A DNA stretch of 64,000 bases. Source: CAYTPI01 sp964439625. Its GTDB lineage: Bacteria; Chloroflexota; Anaerolineae; Aggregatilineales; UBA3940. The position numbers and the translations under genes are program-made. The notes under the pieces were generated by a model. It made no database searches. It was not told where the DNA came from and worked only from the letters and a program-made list of their open reading frames with translations. Of the stretch, positions 1 to 7,664 are shown piece after piece; the first letter of the stretch is position 1, and each line of letters begins with the position of its first letter. The stretch lies in the NCBI GenBank assembly GCA_964439625.1, contig CAYTPI010000015.1:1-64000 (forward strand), read 5' to 3'.

Positions 1-210
1 AGTTTTAGATGTGTATGCCGGGTCTACAAGCACTACTCTCCAACCAACATCCGTCGCTTTGTCGAATAACCGTTGTTTGAAGTATTCCCAACCCGCATCC
101 AAAATACGCTTACTCAGGTGACGGTTTTTCACCATATTCTTGATTTTCAGGTCTTCCAAGACAACCACATCACGCATCGTAGGTTTGAACAAGATAAAGC
201 TATATAATGT
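1..210 (-). pseudogene. tnpB: Truncated IS200/IS605-type TnpB remnant
   Basis: The leftward frame is open from 210 to the window edge (70 codons) and encodes the RuvC-II part of a TnpB/OrfB protein: VVVLEDLKIKNM with its catalytic Glu, then NRHLSKRILDAGW, then YFKQRLFDKATDVGW, ending in VDPAYTSKT just before the expected zinc-finger cysteines. A TAG stop at 211-213 closes the frame upstream. The first two-thirds of a normal TnpB (about 400 residues), including the RuvC-I Asp, is missing, and bases 211-340 do not look coding. The gene is therefore 5'-truncated and presumably inactive. Its C-terminus, zinc finger and right end lie outside the window. No TnpA gene is visible. Confidence 0.8.
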
Positions 211-223
211 CTAGCGGTCTTTA

Positions 224-270
224 CGCCCTACCTCCCCATTGATAAACCTGGGGGCTTTGGGCGCATTTTT
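224..270 (+). other. GC-rich imperfect hairpin with T-run
   Basis: CGCCC (224-228) pairs with GGGCG (259-263), and inside it CCCC (234-237) pairs with GGGGG (250-254). A T-run follows at 266-270. It resembles a rightward terminator, but no rightward gene precedes it. It abuts the broken end of the TnpB remnant, so it may be an IS end hairpin. Confidence 0.35.
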
Positions 271-340
271 GGTAAGTTTTGTATATTGTATACTATTCTT
301 GTTTTCTCACACAAATAAGTTTGTTTTCTAAAGTCTGCGA

Positions 341-397
341 AATAAAAAACGAACGATTGGTATGCTGCACCTTAGCAACAATTAGATTATGTGTCAA
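341..397 (-). promoter_or_regulatory. Operator-like repeat, copy 1, with weak leftward promoter
   Basis: On the minus strand TTGACA (397-392) is followed after 17 nt by TAAGGT (374-369), then by CATACCAATCGTTCGTTTTT around 364-345. This is the operator-like motif shared with four other sites (near 2041, 2119, 12354 and 18986), and the TTGACA has the same 48-nt offset as in copies 2 and 4. It would read towards the TnpB remnant. The -10 match is poor. Confidence 0.45.
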
Positions 398-482
398 GCA
401 TCCTGCTGGTCGCAAAAACCATAATCAATAGATGGAGCCTGATATTTTGTGCTCGGAAGGCTTATCATTAAGATTCATGAAC

Positions 483-1277
483 TTAGCTGATCCCCTCAAG
501 CAGAAATTGCTTAATGACCCAAGGCATATGGCCTCCACCCGTTGATGGCATTCCTACGACAGCAATCTCACTCAGTCGTTTGAAGATGTTGCCATGACCT
601 GTGTTCGGCAAGATCATAAGTGACGCATTTGGCATAGTCTGGTATAGATGGATGGGAATATCAACGGGGAAATACGCGTCGCTATCTCCATGGATAATCA
701 GGGTTTTGGCAGTCGCTCGGCCTAACTGCTCAGTTGATAGGTTGAGGATATTTGGTGTGTTAGCAATGCGCTGGAAGTGCGCTAGTAGACTCTGAAACTG
801 GGCTTTGTCGCTAACATGGTTCTCCCTGAGCCATAACAGCCAGTCAGTCATTTCCCTTTCAATTTTTGACATCGTCAAGGCCCGCATCACGTTTCTGGCT
901 TGCTCTTGCAATATATATGACGATGACCAAATCGACATTGCGGAAATTCGGCTGGGTTGCTCTATCGCCATATGTAGCAGGGCAATGCCACCGAGGCTAT
1001 AACCGATGCCCGTACATGTTTTAATCTCCATGGCGTCTAGTAGAGCCAGCATATCTTTAGCCGTGAGAGCGTATGAAAAGTCATCCGACGGATTGTTGGT
1101 GCGACCATGCCCCCGCAGATCTGGGATGATTAGCTCAAAATCTTCAATCAAATCAGGGATGTACGCATTCCACTGAACACCGGTATGGAAGAAACCGTGT
1201 AATAAGAGCAAGGGTGGCCCGCTACCAACTCTTCTAACAAAAAGGTCAAGTTGGTTGACGTGCATCATCGTTTCCAT
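483..1277 (-). CDS. Alpha/beta hydrolase
   Basis: A 264-residue alpha/beta-hydrolase-fold protein of usual length. The oxyanion motif HGFF is at 27-30, the nucleophile elbow GYSLGG puts Ser at 94, the acid is probably Asp200 in HGDSD, and the base is His228 (NTGH) or His250. A stretch of roughly 20 residues after His228 (around 231-250, Gly-rich at its end) looks like an insertion, so which His is catalytic is uncertain. No signal peptide is seen, so it is probably cytoplasmic. It lies 117 bp downstream of another leftward gene beside the aromatic catabolic operon. A role such as ester or ring-cleavage-product hydrolysis is possible, but the substrate cannot be read from sequence. A TATAAT at 1327-1322 (minus) may give it its own promoter. 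Confidence 0.85.
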   Translation of the reverse strand: METMMHVNQLDLFVRRVGSGPPLLLLHGFFHTGVQWNAYIPDLIEDFELIIPDLRGHGRTNNPSDDFSYALTAKDMLALLDAMEIKTCTGIGYSLGGIALLHMAIEQPSRISAMSIWSSSYILQEQARNVMRALTMSKIEREMTDWLLWLRENHVSDKAQFQSLLAHFQRIANTPNILNLSTEQLGRATAKTLIIHGDSDAYFPVDIPIHLYQTMPNASLMILPNTGHGNIFKRLSEIAVVGMPSTGGGHMPWVIKQFLLEGIS

Positions 1278-1394
1278 TGGGGCTACTATTTCTCTGAGAA
1301 GGGTTTTTACCGATTATTATCATTATAAGTTGACACTTTTCTGGCGCATAGCAATAATTTGCTTCGGCAAGCAGGAGACGGCTCGCGCAGTTTG

Positions 1395-1934
1395 TTACCA
1401 GACAATGTCGAACAAACAATAGGCATCGCCAAGTATCCGTGAAGGGTTTTCTTGGCGAGTGACGACGGGGCTGCCGTCGGCGGGTGCAAACCGACGTGTA
1501 ATTCCGACAAATAGCCCGTAGTCGAAGTCACTGGGATAAGGTGTGTCAGCTTTGACCTGCATGTGATTGTCCGCGATGACTGACATTGCATAGTTACCAG
1601 TGGGACCGTTTCGATGGGCACGTTGGTAAATTTTTTCAAATATAATCAAAGCGTCCTCTAGTGAAGATAGTTCTGCGGGCCAATCAATCTGGTCTGCCGT
1701 TGCCATGCCAATGGCGACCATGCTCAAGATGTTACTATTCTGCTCCATAAAATACTTAAGCATATCAAGATAAGTCTGCTGAGATATCCAATCATCAGCA
1801 TCAATCTCTGCTAGGCTAAATTGCTGTAGCGCTTCTGCTGGGTCATTCTCTAGCATCTCTACTGCGCGGGCAAATGCGAGAACGGGCGTACCCATCACTT
1901 CAACGTCTGGTTCAAAGGCTATAAACTGTTGCAT
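1395..1934 (-). CDS. Unrecognised protein, about 179 aa
   Basis: I do not recognise this protein. I chose the ATG at 1934 because GAGAGTGAG precedes it. A longer frame up to 2051 would run through a promoter/operator element (2007-2061) and gives low-complexity sequence. The protein is acidic and soluble with no membrane segment. Its end (PSRILGDAYCLFDIVW) resembles the '..R..GD..C.F.I' finish of small sensory or V4R-like domains, but that is only a pattern resemblance. It is transcribed leftward, face to face with the catabolic operon promoter, and may be cotranscribed with the downstream hydrolase. A regulatory or sensing role is a guess. Confidence 0.6.
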   Translation of the reverse strand: MQQFIAFEPDVEVMGTPVLAFARAVEMLENDPAEALQQFSLAEIDADDWISQQTYLDMLKYFMEQNSNILSMVAIGMATADQIDWPAELSSLEDALIIFEKIYQRAHRNGPTGNYAMSVIADNHMQVKADTPYPSDFDYGLFVGITRRFAPADGSPVVTRQENPSRILGDAYCLFDIVW

Positions 1935-2006
1935 TCTCACTCTCTTTGACTTAGAAGGCCTGACACCAGTTAGCGGCGTAGACTGCGTTAGAAATACTTT
2001 TTGGGC

Positions 2007-2061
2007 TTGACAATCAAAAACAATGTTGGTATCGTAAAACATAACAATCATTCGTTTTTTA
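2007..2061 (+). promoter_or_regulatory. Promoter and operator of the rightward catabolic operon (copy 2)
   Basis: TTGACA (2007-2012), a 17-nt spacer and TATCGT (2030-2035) form a plausible sigma-70 promoter. Just downstream is the shared operator-like motif CATAACAATCATTCGTTTTT (2039-2058). The leader to the first gene (2229) would be about 190 nt. The motif sits where a bound protein would block initiation or elongation. Confidence 0.6.
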
Positions 2062-2118
2062 TGATCCCCTTGAGTTTTAAGTTACTCAGTTTCTTTTAAT
2101 GCTAAAGGTCTCTGTTTC

Positions 2119-2175
2119 TAAAAAACGAACTTGTTAACCTTTACTATTAAATGTTGCAGCGGTTCTGTTTGTCAA
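2119..2175 (-). promoter_or_regulatory. Face-to-face leftward promoter with operator (copy 5)
   Basis: On the minus strand TTGACA (2175-2170) is followed after 18 nt by TTTAAT (2151-2146), then by a shortened operator-like motif, TTAACAAGTTCGTTTTTT, at about 2137-2120. It points at the copy 2 promoter and would transcribe the 1395-1934 gene with a leader of about 200 nt. Confidence 0.5.
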
Positions 2176-2228
2176 GCAAGCTGCTCTCAAACTAATTTCA
2201 TGTTCCATCTGGAAGGCATAAAATAAGT

Positions 2229-3695
2229 ATGGCTGAAATGTACATTAACGGCGAGTGGGTTGGTTCGTCGGATGGACAGACTGCGGATATTGTTAACCCC
2301 GCAAATGGTGAGACTGTTGATAGCGTTCCCCTTGCTACTGAAACAGACGCAGAACGTGCGGTAGAAGCAGCCAAAGCCGCTTTTTCTGAGTGGGCAGATA
2401 CTGAACCTGACAAGCGCAGTCAACTCATTCGAGATGGTATTGCGCTTGTCAAAGAGAATGCCGATGAGATCACCCGTCTGTTGACCTTAGAGCAAGGCAA
2501 GCCATTATTTGAAGCAGGTGGTGAACTGCACCACTTTCTCCATGGGATGGAATTCTACGCGGGCTTAGCGAGTAAAATCCGTGGGGCACAGGTGCCCCTG
2601 CCCCCTGCTCTCAACAAAAATGCTTACGGTATGGTTGTCAAGCAGCCGGTTGGTATTGCAGTCGGAATTGTGCCATGGAACTTTCCCCTAACATTGATGG
2701 GCACCAAAATTGGCCCCGCTTTGATCGCTGGGTGTCCGCTCATCATTAAGCCAGCAATGTCCACACCGTTGGCAGCACTCAAGGTGATTGGTCTATTAAA
2801 TGAGGCTGGATTACCTGCTGGGGTTTTGCAATGCGTTACAGGTCGTGGCAGCGTCGTCGGTGAGGCTCTCATACGCCACCCTGATGTACGCCGTGTCGCC
2901 CTTACCGGTAGTAGCCAGACAGGCAAGCGCATCATGGAAGTCGCTGGGCCTGAGTTCAAGCGCATCACATTGGAACTAGGTGGCTCCGACCCAATGATTG
3001 TGATGCCAGACGCCAACATGCGTAAAGCCGTCAGTGGGGCGCAGATTGGTCGCTTCTGGAATGCTGGGCAGGCTTGCCTTGCCGTCAAGCGCTTGTATCT
3101 CCACGATGAAATCTATGATGAATTCATGGAAGCCTTTCTCGATAAAGTGACACGCTACGAACCAGGCGATGGCACAACAAAGCCTGACAAACCTAAGATA
3201 CGCATGGGGCCGTTGCACACAGCCTATCAGCGTGACGAAATCGAAGATCAGTTAGCAGATGCCGTTGATCGTGGGGCGGAAGTATTAATCGGTGGCACCC
3301 GCCCTGATGGTGAGGCACTTGCTGACGGACACTATTTTAATCCTGCTGTTGTGACGAACGTTCCAATGGATAGCAAATTGGTCACTGAAGAAGTCTTCGG
3401 GCCTGTCTTGCCAGTTTGGCGCTTCAGTGACCTAGATGATGCCATTCAAATGGCAAACGCCTCACAATGGGGGCTTGGCTCTTCAATCTGGACGAGTAAC
3501 CTTGCGTGGGCCAACCGGGCCGTGCGGGAGATCGAAGCTGGTGTGACGTGGGTCAACCAGATTCATTATGGCTACGACGAATTACCATTCGGTGGCGTTA
3601 AGGCCAGTGGTATTGGTCACGAACACGGGCCAGAAGCCGTTGACTACTATCTGGAAAATAAGGGCGTCGTCTTTGGCGGCCTCGACTGGGAATAA
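2229..3695 (+). CDS. NAD(P)-dependent aldehyde dehydrogenase
   Basis: A full-length ALDH-superfamily protein (488 aa). It has PWNFP with Asn151, the Glu249 general base in LELGGSDP, the nucleophile Cys283 in NAGQACLA, and the late motif EVFGPVLPV. It is first in the long rightward operon, ahead of an enoyl-CoA hydratase and paaABC. In the phenylacetyl-CoA pathway the semialdehyde from oxepin-CoA hydrolysis is oxidised by the ALDH half of PaaZ. No PaaZ fusion exists here, so this enzyme or its paralogue at 7665 probably does that step, as PacL-type stand-alone enzymes do elsewhere. GGAAGG lies 12 nt before the start. An ATG three codons in is an alternative. Confidence 0.9.
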   Translation: MAEMYINGEWVGSSDGQTADIVNPANGETVDSVPLATETDAERAVEAAKAAFSEWADTEPDKRSQLIRDGIALVKENADEITRLLTLEQGKPLFEAGGELHHFLHGMEFYAGLASKIRGAQVPLPPALNKNAYGMVVKQPVGIAVGIVPWNFPLTLMGTKIGPALIAGCPLIIKPAMSTPLAALKVIGLLNEAGLPAGVLQCVTGRGSVVGEALIRHPDVRRVALTGSSQTGKRIMEVAGPEFKRITLELGGSDPMIVMPDANMRKAVSGAQIGRFWNAGQACLAVKRLYLHDEIYDEFMEAFLDKVTRYEPGDGTTKPDKPKIRMGPLHTAYQRDEIEDQLADAVDRGAEVLIGGTRPDGEALADGHYFNPAVVTNVPMDSKLVTEEVFGPVLPVWRFSDLDDAIQMANASQWGLGSSIWTSNLAWANRAVREIEAGVTWVNQIHYGYDELPFGGVKASGIGHEHGPEAVDYYLENKGVVFGGLDWE

Positions 3696-3723
3696 CCTTA
3701 ACCAACTAAAGGAGACATCATAG

Positions 3724-4506
3724 ATGGGTGAACCAGTAGTCACTTTTAGCAAAGAGGGTAACGTTGGCATATTGACCATCGACCGCCCACCAGCTAACAG
3801 CTATGAAATAGGTTACATCAATGATTTAGAGACTGGCATTCAAGCCGCTGCTGATGACGATGACGTGAAGATTGTCTTACTGCGGAGCGCATCAGAGAAA
3901 TTCTTTAGTGCCGGCGCAGATATCAAAGTCTTTCAAGAAAATTCAAATGAAGACAACATGGCGATGATCACACATGCTCACAGTGTACTGAGCACGATGG
4001 AGCGCATTCCTAAAGTGTTTATCGCCGTGATTAATGGTCATGCAATGGGTGGTGGCCTTGAGATCACCCTAGCGTGTGATCTGCGCATTGCGGGTGATGG
4101 TAAATACAGAATGGGCCTGCCTGAGGCTAACCTTGGCTTGCTACCTGGAATGGGCGGCACCCAGCGTTTACCCCGCCTGATCGGCAGAAATGCTGCCCTT
4201 AAGCTTATGCTAACCGGCGAAACAGTGACGCCACAAGAAGCGCTGGAACTCGGCATTGTTGATTTTCTCTACCCTTCCGACACTGTTTGGGATGAAGCTA
4301 TGGCCTACGCCCAGAAGCTGGCAAATGGCGCTACCTATGCTATTGGGCACATCAAGCGTTCCGTGTATGAAGGCGGACGTATGTCGCTTGAAGATGGGTT
4401 AGCCGTCGAGCGGAAGTTGGTTGGCGAGTTATTTGAATCTGAAGACGCTGCCGAAGGATTGGCTGCTTTCTCAGAAAAACGCTCACCTAAGTTTGTTGGT
4501 CGCTAA
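3724..4506 (+). CDS. Enoyl-CoA hydratase (crotonase fold)
   Basis: A 260-residue crotonase-family enzyme with both hydratase glutamates: Glu113 in GGGLEITLACD and Glu134 in GLPEANLGLLPGMGG. The oxyanion segment SAGADI is near 62-67. It is therefore likely an active hydratase rather than an isomerase. AAGGAGACA precedes the ATG, which follows the aldehyde dehydrogenase by 28 bp. One plausible job is the hydrolytic ring opening of oxepin-CoA, done elsewhere by stand-alone crotonase-type hydratases when PaaZ lacks its MaoC domain. Beta-oxidation hydration is the alternative. Confidence 0.88.
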   Translation: MGEPVVTFSKEGNVGILTIDRPPANSYEIGYINDLETGIQAAADDDDVKIVLLRSASEKFFSAGADIKVFQENSNEDNMAMITHAHSVLSTMERIPKVFIAVINGHAMGGGLEITLACDLRIAGDGKYRMGLPEANLGLLPGMGGTQRLPRLIGRNAALKLMLTGETVTPQEALELGIVDFLYPSDTVWDEAMAYAQKLANGATYAIGHIKRSVYEGGRMSLEDGLAVERKLVGELFESEDAAEGLAAFSEKRSPKFVGR

Positions 4507-4541
4507 AACGTAAGCAGATAAGAGGATATAGAGGTTTAAAG

Positions 4542-5486
4542 ATGGCTATTTCAGAACAAGAAGTGCTCGAACGTTTAGGTCGTCATGAGATGGTCGAAAA
4601 CACCGACCACATGTCAGACAAGTATATGGCAGGCATCAAGCGCATTATGACGGTATCTGCCGATACAGAATTGGTCAGTGCGCCTTCATACCATCGCGCC
4701 ATGAAGCATGCCCCATCAATTAATGCGGCTGTGTCGGCAATGGGCATTATTCAGGATGAGTTGGGGCACGCACACATCGCTTACCGCATCATGCAGGATA
4801 TCGGCATTGATGTTGAAGACCTACTCTACAACCGTAAGCCGGCAGAGTTTAAGTACCCATACGCCTTCGACGTACCGCTGGACAGTTGGGTCGAATTGGT
4901 TGTTGCCAACGCCTTCTATGATCGGGCTGGCTTCGTCCTTCTCAGTGACGTTTTTAAGCACACGACGTTTGGCCCCTGGAAGCGTGCCTTAGTTAAGGTA
5001 GACAAGGAAGAGGGTTTCCACCTGCGCCATGGTGAAACATGGATGCGTAAGATCAGCAAGAGTGCTGAAGGCCGTGAAGAACTTCAGGCGGCGCTGGACT
5101 GGATGTTCCCGCTGACGGTTGAGTGGTTCGGCCTGCCGGATAACCTCAAGAAGCACAACATTCAGATTGAATACGGTTTCAAGGGTGCCTCAAACGATCA
5201 GTTGCGCCAACACTGGATGAGCACCGCGGTGCCATTCGCTGAAAGTCTGGGCTTGAAAGTTCCAGCACATTACGACGAAAGCCAGGGTGAGTACGTTTTG
5301 GAATTCCCATTCCCGAGCGCCTTCGACGCAGAAGAAAAGCGTTGGCTGTTTGAAGAAGGGGAAGTCAGTTGGGACGACGTCATCAAGCGCTGGAAGGGTC
5401 GCGGCCCACAAAATGATGAGTTCATTGAGCAATTACAGCGTGGTAACAAGCAACTCGCGCAGATGGTTGAACGCGATGCCGCCTAA
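4542..5486 (+). CDS. paaA: Ring-1,2-phenylacetyl-CoA epoxidase subunit PaaA
   Basis: Catalytic alpha subunit of the PaaABCE multicomponent epoxidase, which converts phenylacetyl-CoA to its ring-1,2-epoxide with O2. The 314 residues match the usual size. Candidate di-iron ligands are Glu43, the E-x-x-H pair Glu73/His76 in QDELGHAH, Asp127, and Glu157/His160 in KEEGFH. The stop overlaps the paaB start, which implies translational coupling. The presence of PaaA, PaaB, PaaC and split PaaD makes the assignment strong. The actual substrate could be another aromatic acyl-CoA, because the only CoA ligase in the window is of benzoate-CoA-ligase type. The reductase PaaE is absent. Confidence 0.93.
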   Translation: MAISEQEVLERLGRHEMVENTDHMSDKYMAGIKRIMTVSADTELVSAPSYHRAMKHAPSINAAVSAMGIIQDELGHAHIAYRIMQDIGIDVEDLLYNRKPAEFKYPYAFDVPLDSWVELVVANAFYDRAGFVLLSDVFKHTTFGPWKRALVKVDKEEGFHLRHGETWMRKISKSAEGREELQAALDWMFPLTVEWFGLPDNLKKHNIQIEYGFKGASNDQLRQHWMSTAVPFAESLGLKVPAHYDESQGEYVLEFPFPSAFDAEEKRWLFEEGEVSWDDVIKRWKGRGPQNDEFIEQLQRGNKQLAQMVERDAA

Positions 5487-5697
5487 GTCACGCCCCCTCG
5501 CAACAGAACAGGGTGACGTGTACGAAGTCTTTGCAAAGTTTCTGGAAGACGATCCGTTCCACCATGTGGGGCGGGTCGTCGCGCCAGATATTGAATTGGC
5601 TCGCACATATGCCTACTCACTGTACCAAGAGGTAAGATGGTACGACCTGATCATCGCGAAACGGCGTGATATGCAGCAGGTCATTGAGGTACCCTAA
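5476..5697 (+). CDS. paaB: Phenylacetyl-CoA epoxidase subunit PaaB
   Basis: Small structural subunit of the epoxidase that bridges the PaaA-PaaC pairs. I start it at the ATG at 5476, which overlaps the end of paaA by 11 nt. A longer upstream frame would only repeat paaA sequence out of frame. The resulting 73 residues are a little shorter than typical PaaB (about 90-95). The recognisable core is VYEVFAKFLEDDPFHHVGRV followed by APDIELARTYAYSLYQ. Its TAATG junction overlaps the next gene. The shortness may be compensated by the second PaaB-like gene that follows. Confidence 0.85.
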   Translation: MPPKSRPLATEQGDVYEVFAKFLEDDPFHHVGRVVAPDIELARTYAYSLYQEVRWYDLIIAKRRDMQQVIEVP

Positions 5698-5894
5698 TGT
5701 CTGATAACGATAATACATACATGATTTTCGCCCGCAAAGCCTACGATGAACCACTTACTGAGATTGGCACGGTTTCCGTGGACAGCGCCGACCGAGTTGA
5801 AGCCGTTGCACTAGCAACTTACCCCGACGAGAATTGGCTTGAAATGGTAGTCATTCCATTGACGGCTATTGTGTCGGCATTTGAAAAGGTATAA
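5697..5894 (+). CDS. Second PaaB-like small protein
   Basis: A 65-residue protein encoded directly after paaB with a TAATG overlap. The layout YMIFARK, IGTVSVDSADRVEAVALATY, then a W/V-rich strand ending IPLTAIV mirrors PaaB's order (VF..., HVGS..DAEMAL...Y, WVVP...I). I read it as a diverged PaaB paralogue, perhaps forming a heteromeric bridge with the upstream PaaB. It lacks the His-His pair before VGxV seen in the first copy. The homology is a pattern judgement. An unrelated small accessory protein is possible. Confidence 0.65.
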   Translation: MSDNDNTYMIFARKAYDEPLTEIGTVSVDSADRVEAVALATYPDENWLEMVVIPLTAIVSAFEKV

Positions 5895-5901
5895 GACCGC
5901 C

Positions 5902-6627
5902 ATGCCAGACACAATTTCACCAGAAGCCGATGAGATACTTGCTCGGATACTGGTCATGCTGGGGGATAACAAATATCGGCTCGGTATGCGCTATGCAGAA
6001 TGGTGCAACAGTGCCCCGACTCTTGAGGCGTCTATCGCTGCTGCTGCTATGACTCAAGATGAGTTGGGCCATTCACGCAGCATTTATGCGGTGGTCAAAG
6101 AATTAGACCAACCACCAGATATCTTTGATGAAGATGAAACCATGCGTGATACGTTCCTCAATATGAGGTGCCTTGAAAAAGACTTTGAGACATGGCCCGA
6201 ATTTGTAGCAGCCAATGCCATTGCTGACCAAATGCTGGCGGTGTTCTTCGAGGCGGCAAAAGAGTCGTCTTTTGAACGGCTCGCCAACCGCGCCCAAAAG
6301 ATCATCCAGGAAGAGCACTATCATTTTCTGTATGCACAGAGTTGGAGTGCGCAACTAGCAAAGGCTGATACTACTCGTGAAGCACTCGTCGAAAGTGCCT
6401 CGCAAATGTGGCCTGAAGTATTGGCCTGGTTTGGCCCGCAGAATGACCCCGAACTCCAACTACTATTTGAAGAAGGCATTCTGGATGGGGATGGCCCCAC
6501 GCTGCGCAGGCGCTTCGAAGAGCGGGTGGACAGTCTGATTGGTCAATATGGTTTTGAGCCTATGTCCAGCGAGGAAATTAGCTGGGATGCATGGGATGTT
6601 GACGCACGTCGATTTACGGAGGCTTAA
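5902..6627 (+). CDS. paaC: Phenylacetyl-CoA epoxidase subunit PaaC
   Basis: Ferritin-like structural partner of PaaA in the epoxidase core. I prefer the ATG at 5902 (241 aa), just after the preceding stop. An earlier ATG at 5869 lies inside the upstream gene. Conserved segments are TQDELGHSR near 51-59 and QEEHYHF in the middle, the same helices that carry metal ligands in PaaA. PaaC itself is generally regarded as non-catalytic. It is followed two bases later by the PaaD-type zinc ribbon. Confidence 0.92.
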   Translation: MPDTISPEADEILARILVMLGDNKYRLGMRYAEWCNSAPTLEASIAAAAMTQDELGHSRSIYAVVKELDQPPDIFDEDETMRDTFLNMRCLEKDFETWPEFVAANAIADQMLAVFFEAAKESSFERLANRAQKIIQEEHYHFLYAQSWSAQLAKADTTREALVESASQMWPEVLAWFGPQNDPELQLLFEEGILDGDGPTLRRRFEERVDSLIGQYGFEPMSSEEISWDAWDVDARRFTEA

Positions 6628-6629
6628 TA

Positions 6630-6836
6630 ATGGCAGACGGAACACACATACACGACTTAACAGATAAGAATGTCACTTGTCTGTTTTGTGGCTCTGACGA
6701 AGTAGAAATGATTGGCCTATTTGGTGCCTTCCATTTGGCCTCACAGTATTTTTGCCGGGCTTGCGGTAACCCCTTCGGGCAAATGCGCTGGACGGAAGAA
6801 ACATCCGAGACCAATACATCTGTAAGCGAAAGCTGA
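6630..6836 (+). CDS. Stand-alone zinc-ribbon half of PaaD
   Basis: A 68-residue protein with one zinc ribbon, CLFCGSDEVEMIGLFGAF followed by YFCRACGNPF (Cys at about 17, 20, 42, 45). This matches the C-terminal third of the classical PaaD maturation factor (CPxCGS...FGS..C..C..CxEPF). The N-terminal MIP18/DUF59 domain normally fused to it is absent here and appears as a separate gene at 12438-12752. Its place between paaC and a hydratase supports a role in epoxidase assembly. See the split-PaaD finding. Confidence 0.8.
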   Translation: MADGTHIHDLTDKNVTCLFCGSDEVEMIGLFGAFHLASQYFCRACGNPFGQMRWTEETSETNTSVSES

Positions 6837-6837
6837 C

Positions 6838-7614
6838 ATGTTCGAACATATTCAGTACGAGTTGGCTGACGGCATTGCCACAGTCACGCTGAACCGCCCA
6901 GAGAAATACAATGCCATCGATCACGCAATGCGCGAGGATTTTTACAGCCTCGCCGAACTACTGCGGGCAGACGGCTCACGAGTGATTATTATCACGGGTA
7001 CTGGAAGAGCCTTTTCATCGGGTGGGGATGTGTCACACTTTGAGCGTGATTGGCCCACCCTTGAATTCCGAGCCGGGAGCCACTTGCTGTCGCGTTTCTA
7101 TGATGACCTTGAAAATTTAGAAAAACCGATTATCGCCGCTATCAACGGCGTAGCAACTGGGGCTGGACTTCAACTGGCACTGGCTTGTGATCTGCGCTTT
7201 GCCTCGGCAGAGGCTCGTGTTGGCTATCGTGAGCACTTCCTGAGCTTGATCCCTGGGCATGGTGGGACGGCACGGCTCGTCAAATTGATTGGCCTCAGCC
7301 GGGCCAAGCAGCTTTACTTTACGGGTGAGCTGGTCTCGGCAGAAGAAGCTTACCAAATGGGCCTGTTGAACCGAGTGCTTCCACCAGATGACCTGCTGCC
7401 CAGCACATTGGAGTTTGCCCACAACTTGGCAAAGCGCGCACCACAATCACTGGGGCTAGCGAAGCGCTTGTTGAACGCCTCTGCCAATGTTGACACACAA
7501 TCTGCCATTCTTTTAGAAAGCCTAACACAGTCCTTGTTGATCAAAACAGACGATCACAAAGAAGGACTACGGGCCTTCCGAGAGAAAGATCAGCCGACCT
7601 ACACTGGCGACTAA
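6838..7614 (+). CDS. Enoyl-CoA hydratase/isomerase family protein
   Basis: Crotonase-fold protein of 258 residues. The oxyanion-hole segment FSSGGDV is at 59-65 and the second catalytic Glu is kept as Glu132 (REHFLSLIPGHGG). The first glutamate position, in AGLQLALACD, is Gln112. Crotonases with only one acid are often isomerases or hydrolases rather than hydratases, so a double-bond isomerase or ring-opening role is more likely than simple hydration. It follows the zinc-ribbon gene by one base. It is one of four crotonase paralogues in the operon. Confidence 0.87.
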   Translation: MFEHIQYELADGIATVTLNRPEKYNAIDHAMREDFYSLAELLRADGSRVIIITGTGRAFSSGGDVSHFERDWPTLEFRAGSHLLSRFYDDLENLEKPIIAAINGVATGAGLQLALACDLRFASAEARVGYREHFLSLIPGHGGTARLVKLIGLSRAKQLYFTGELVSAEEAYQMGLLNRVLPPDDLLPSTLEFAHNLAKRAPQSLGLAKRLLNASANVDTQSAILLESLTQSLLIKTDDHKEGLRAFREKDQPTYTGD

Positions 7615-7664
7615 CATCGCAGTTCATTAGATAGTACATTTCTTAACAAAAGGGACACATACCT

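Noticed and set aside
1330..1358. Rightward TTGACA-N17-AATAAT promoter match
   Set aside because: No rightward gene follows. It would only give antisense RNA to the leftward gene, so chance or a minor antisense promoter is likelier.
1935..2051. N-terminal extension of the 1395-1934 gene
   Set aside because: It overlaps the TTGACA/TATCGT promoter and operator of the rightward operon. A ribosome site exists at the internal ATG.
5287..5475. Longer PaaB start inside paaA
   Set aside because: The extra residues are an out-of-frame reading of paaA and unlike PaaB.
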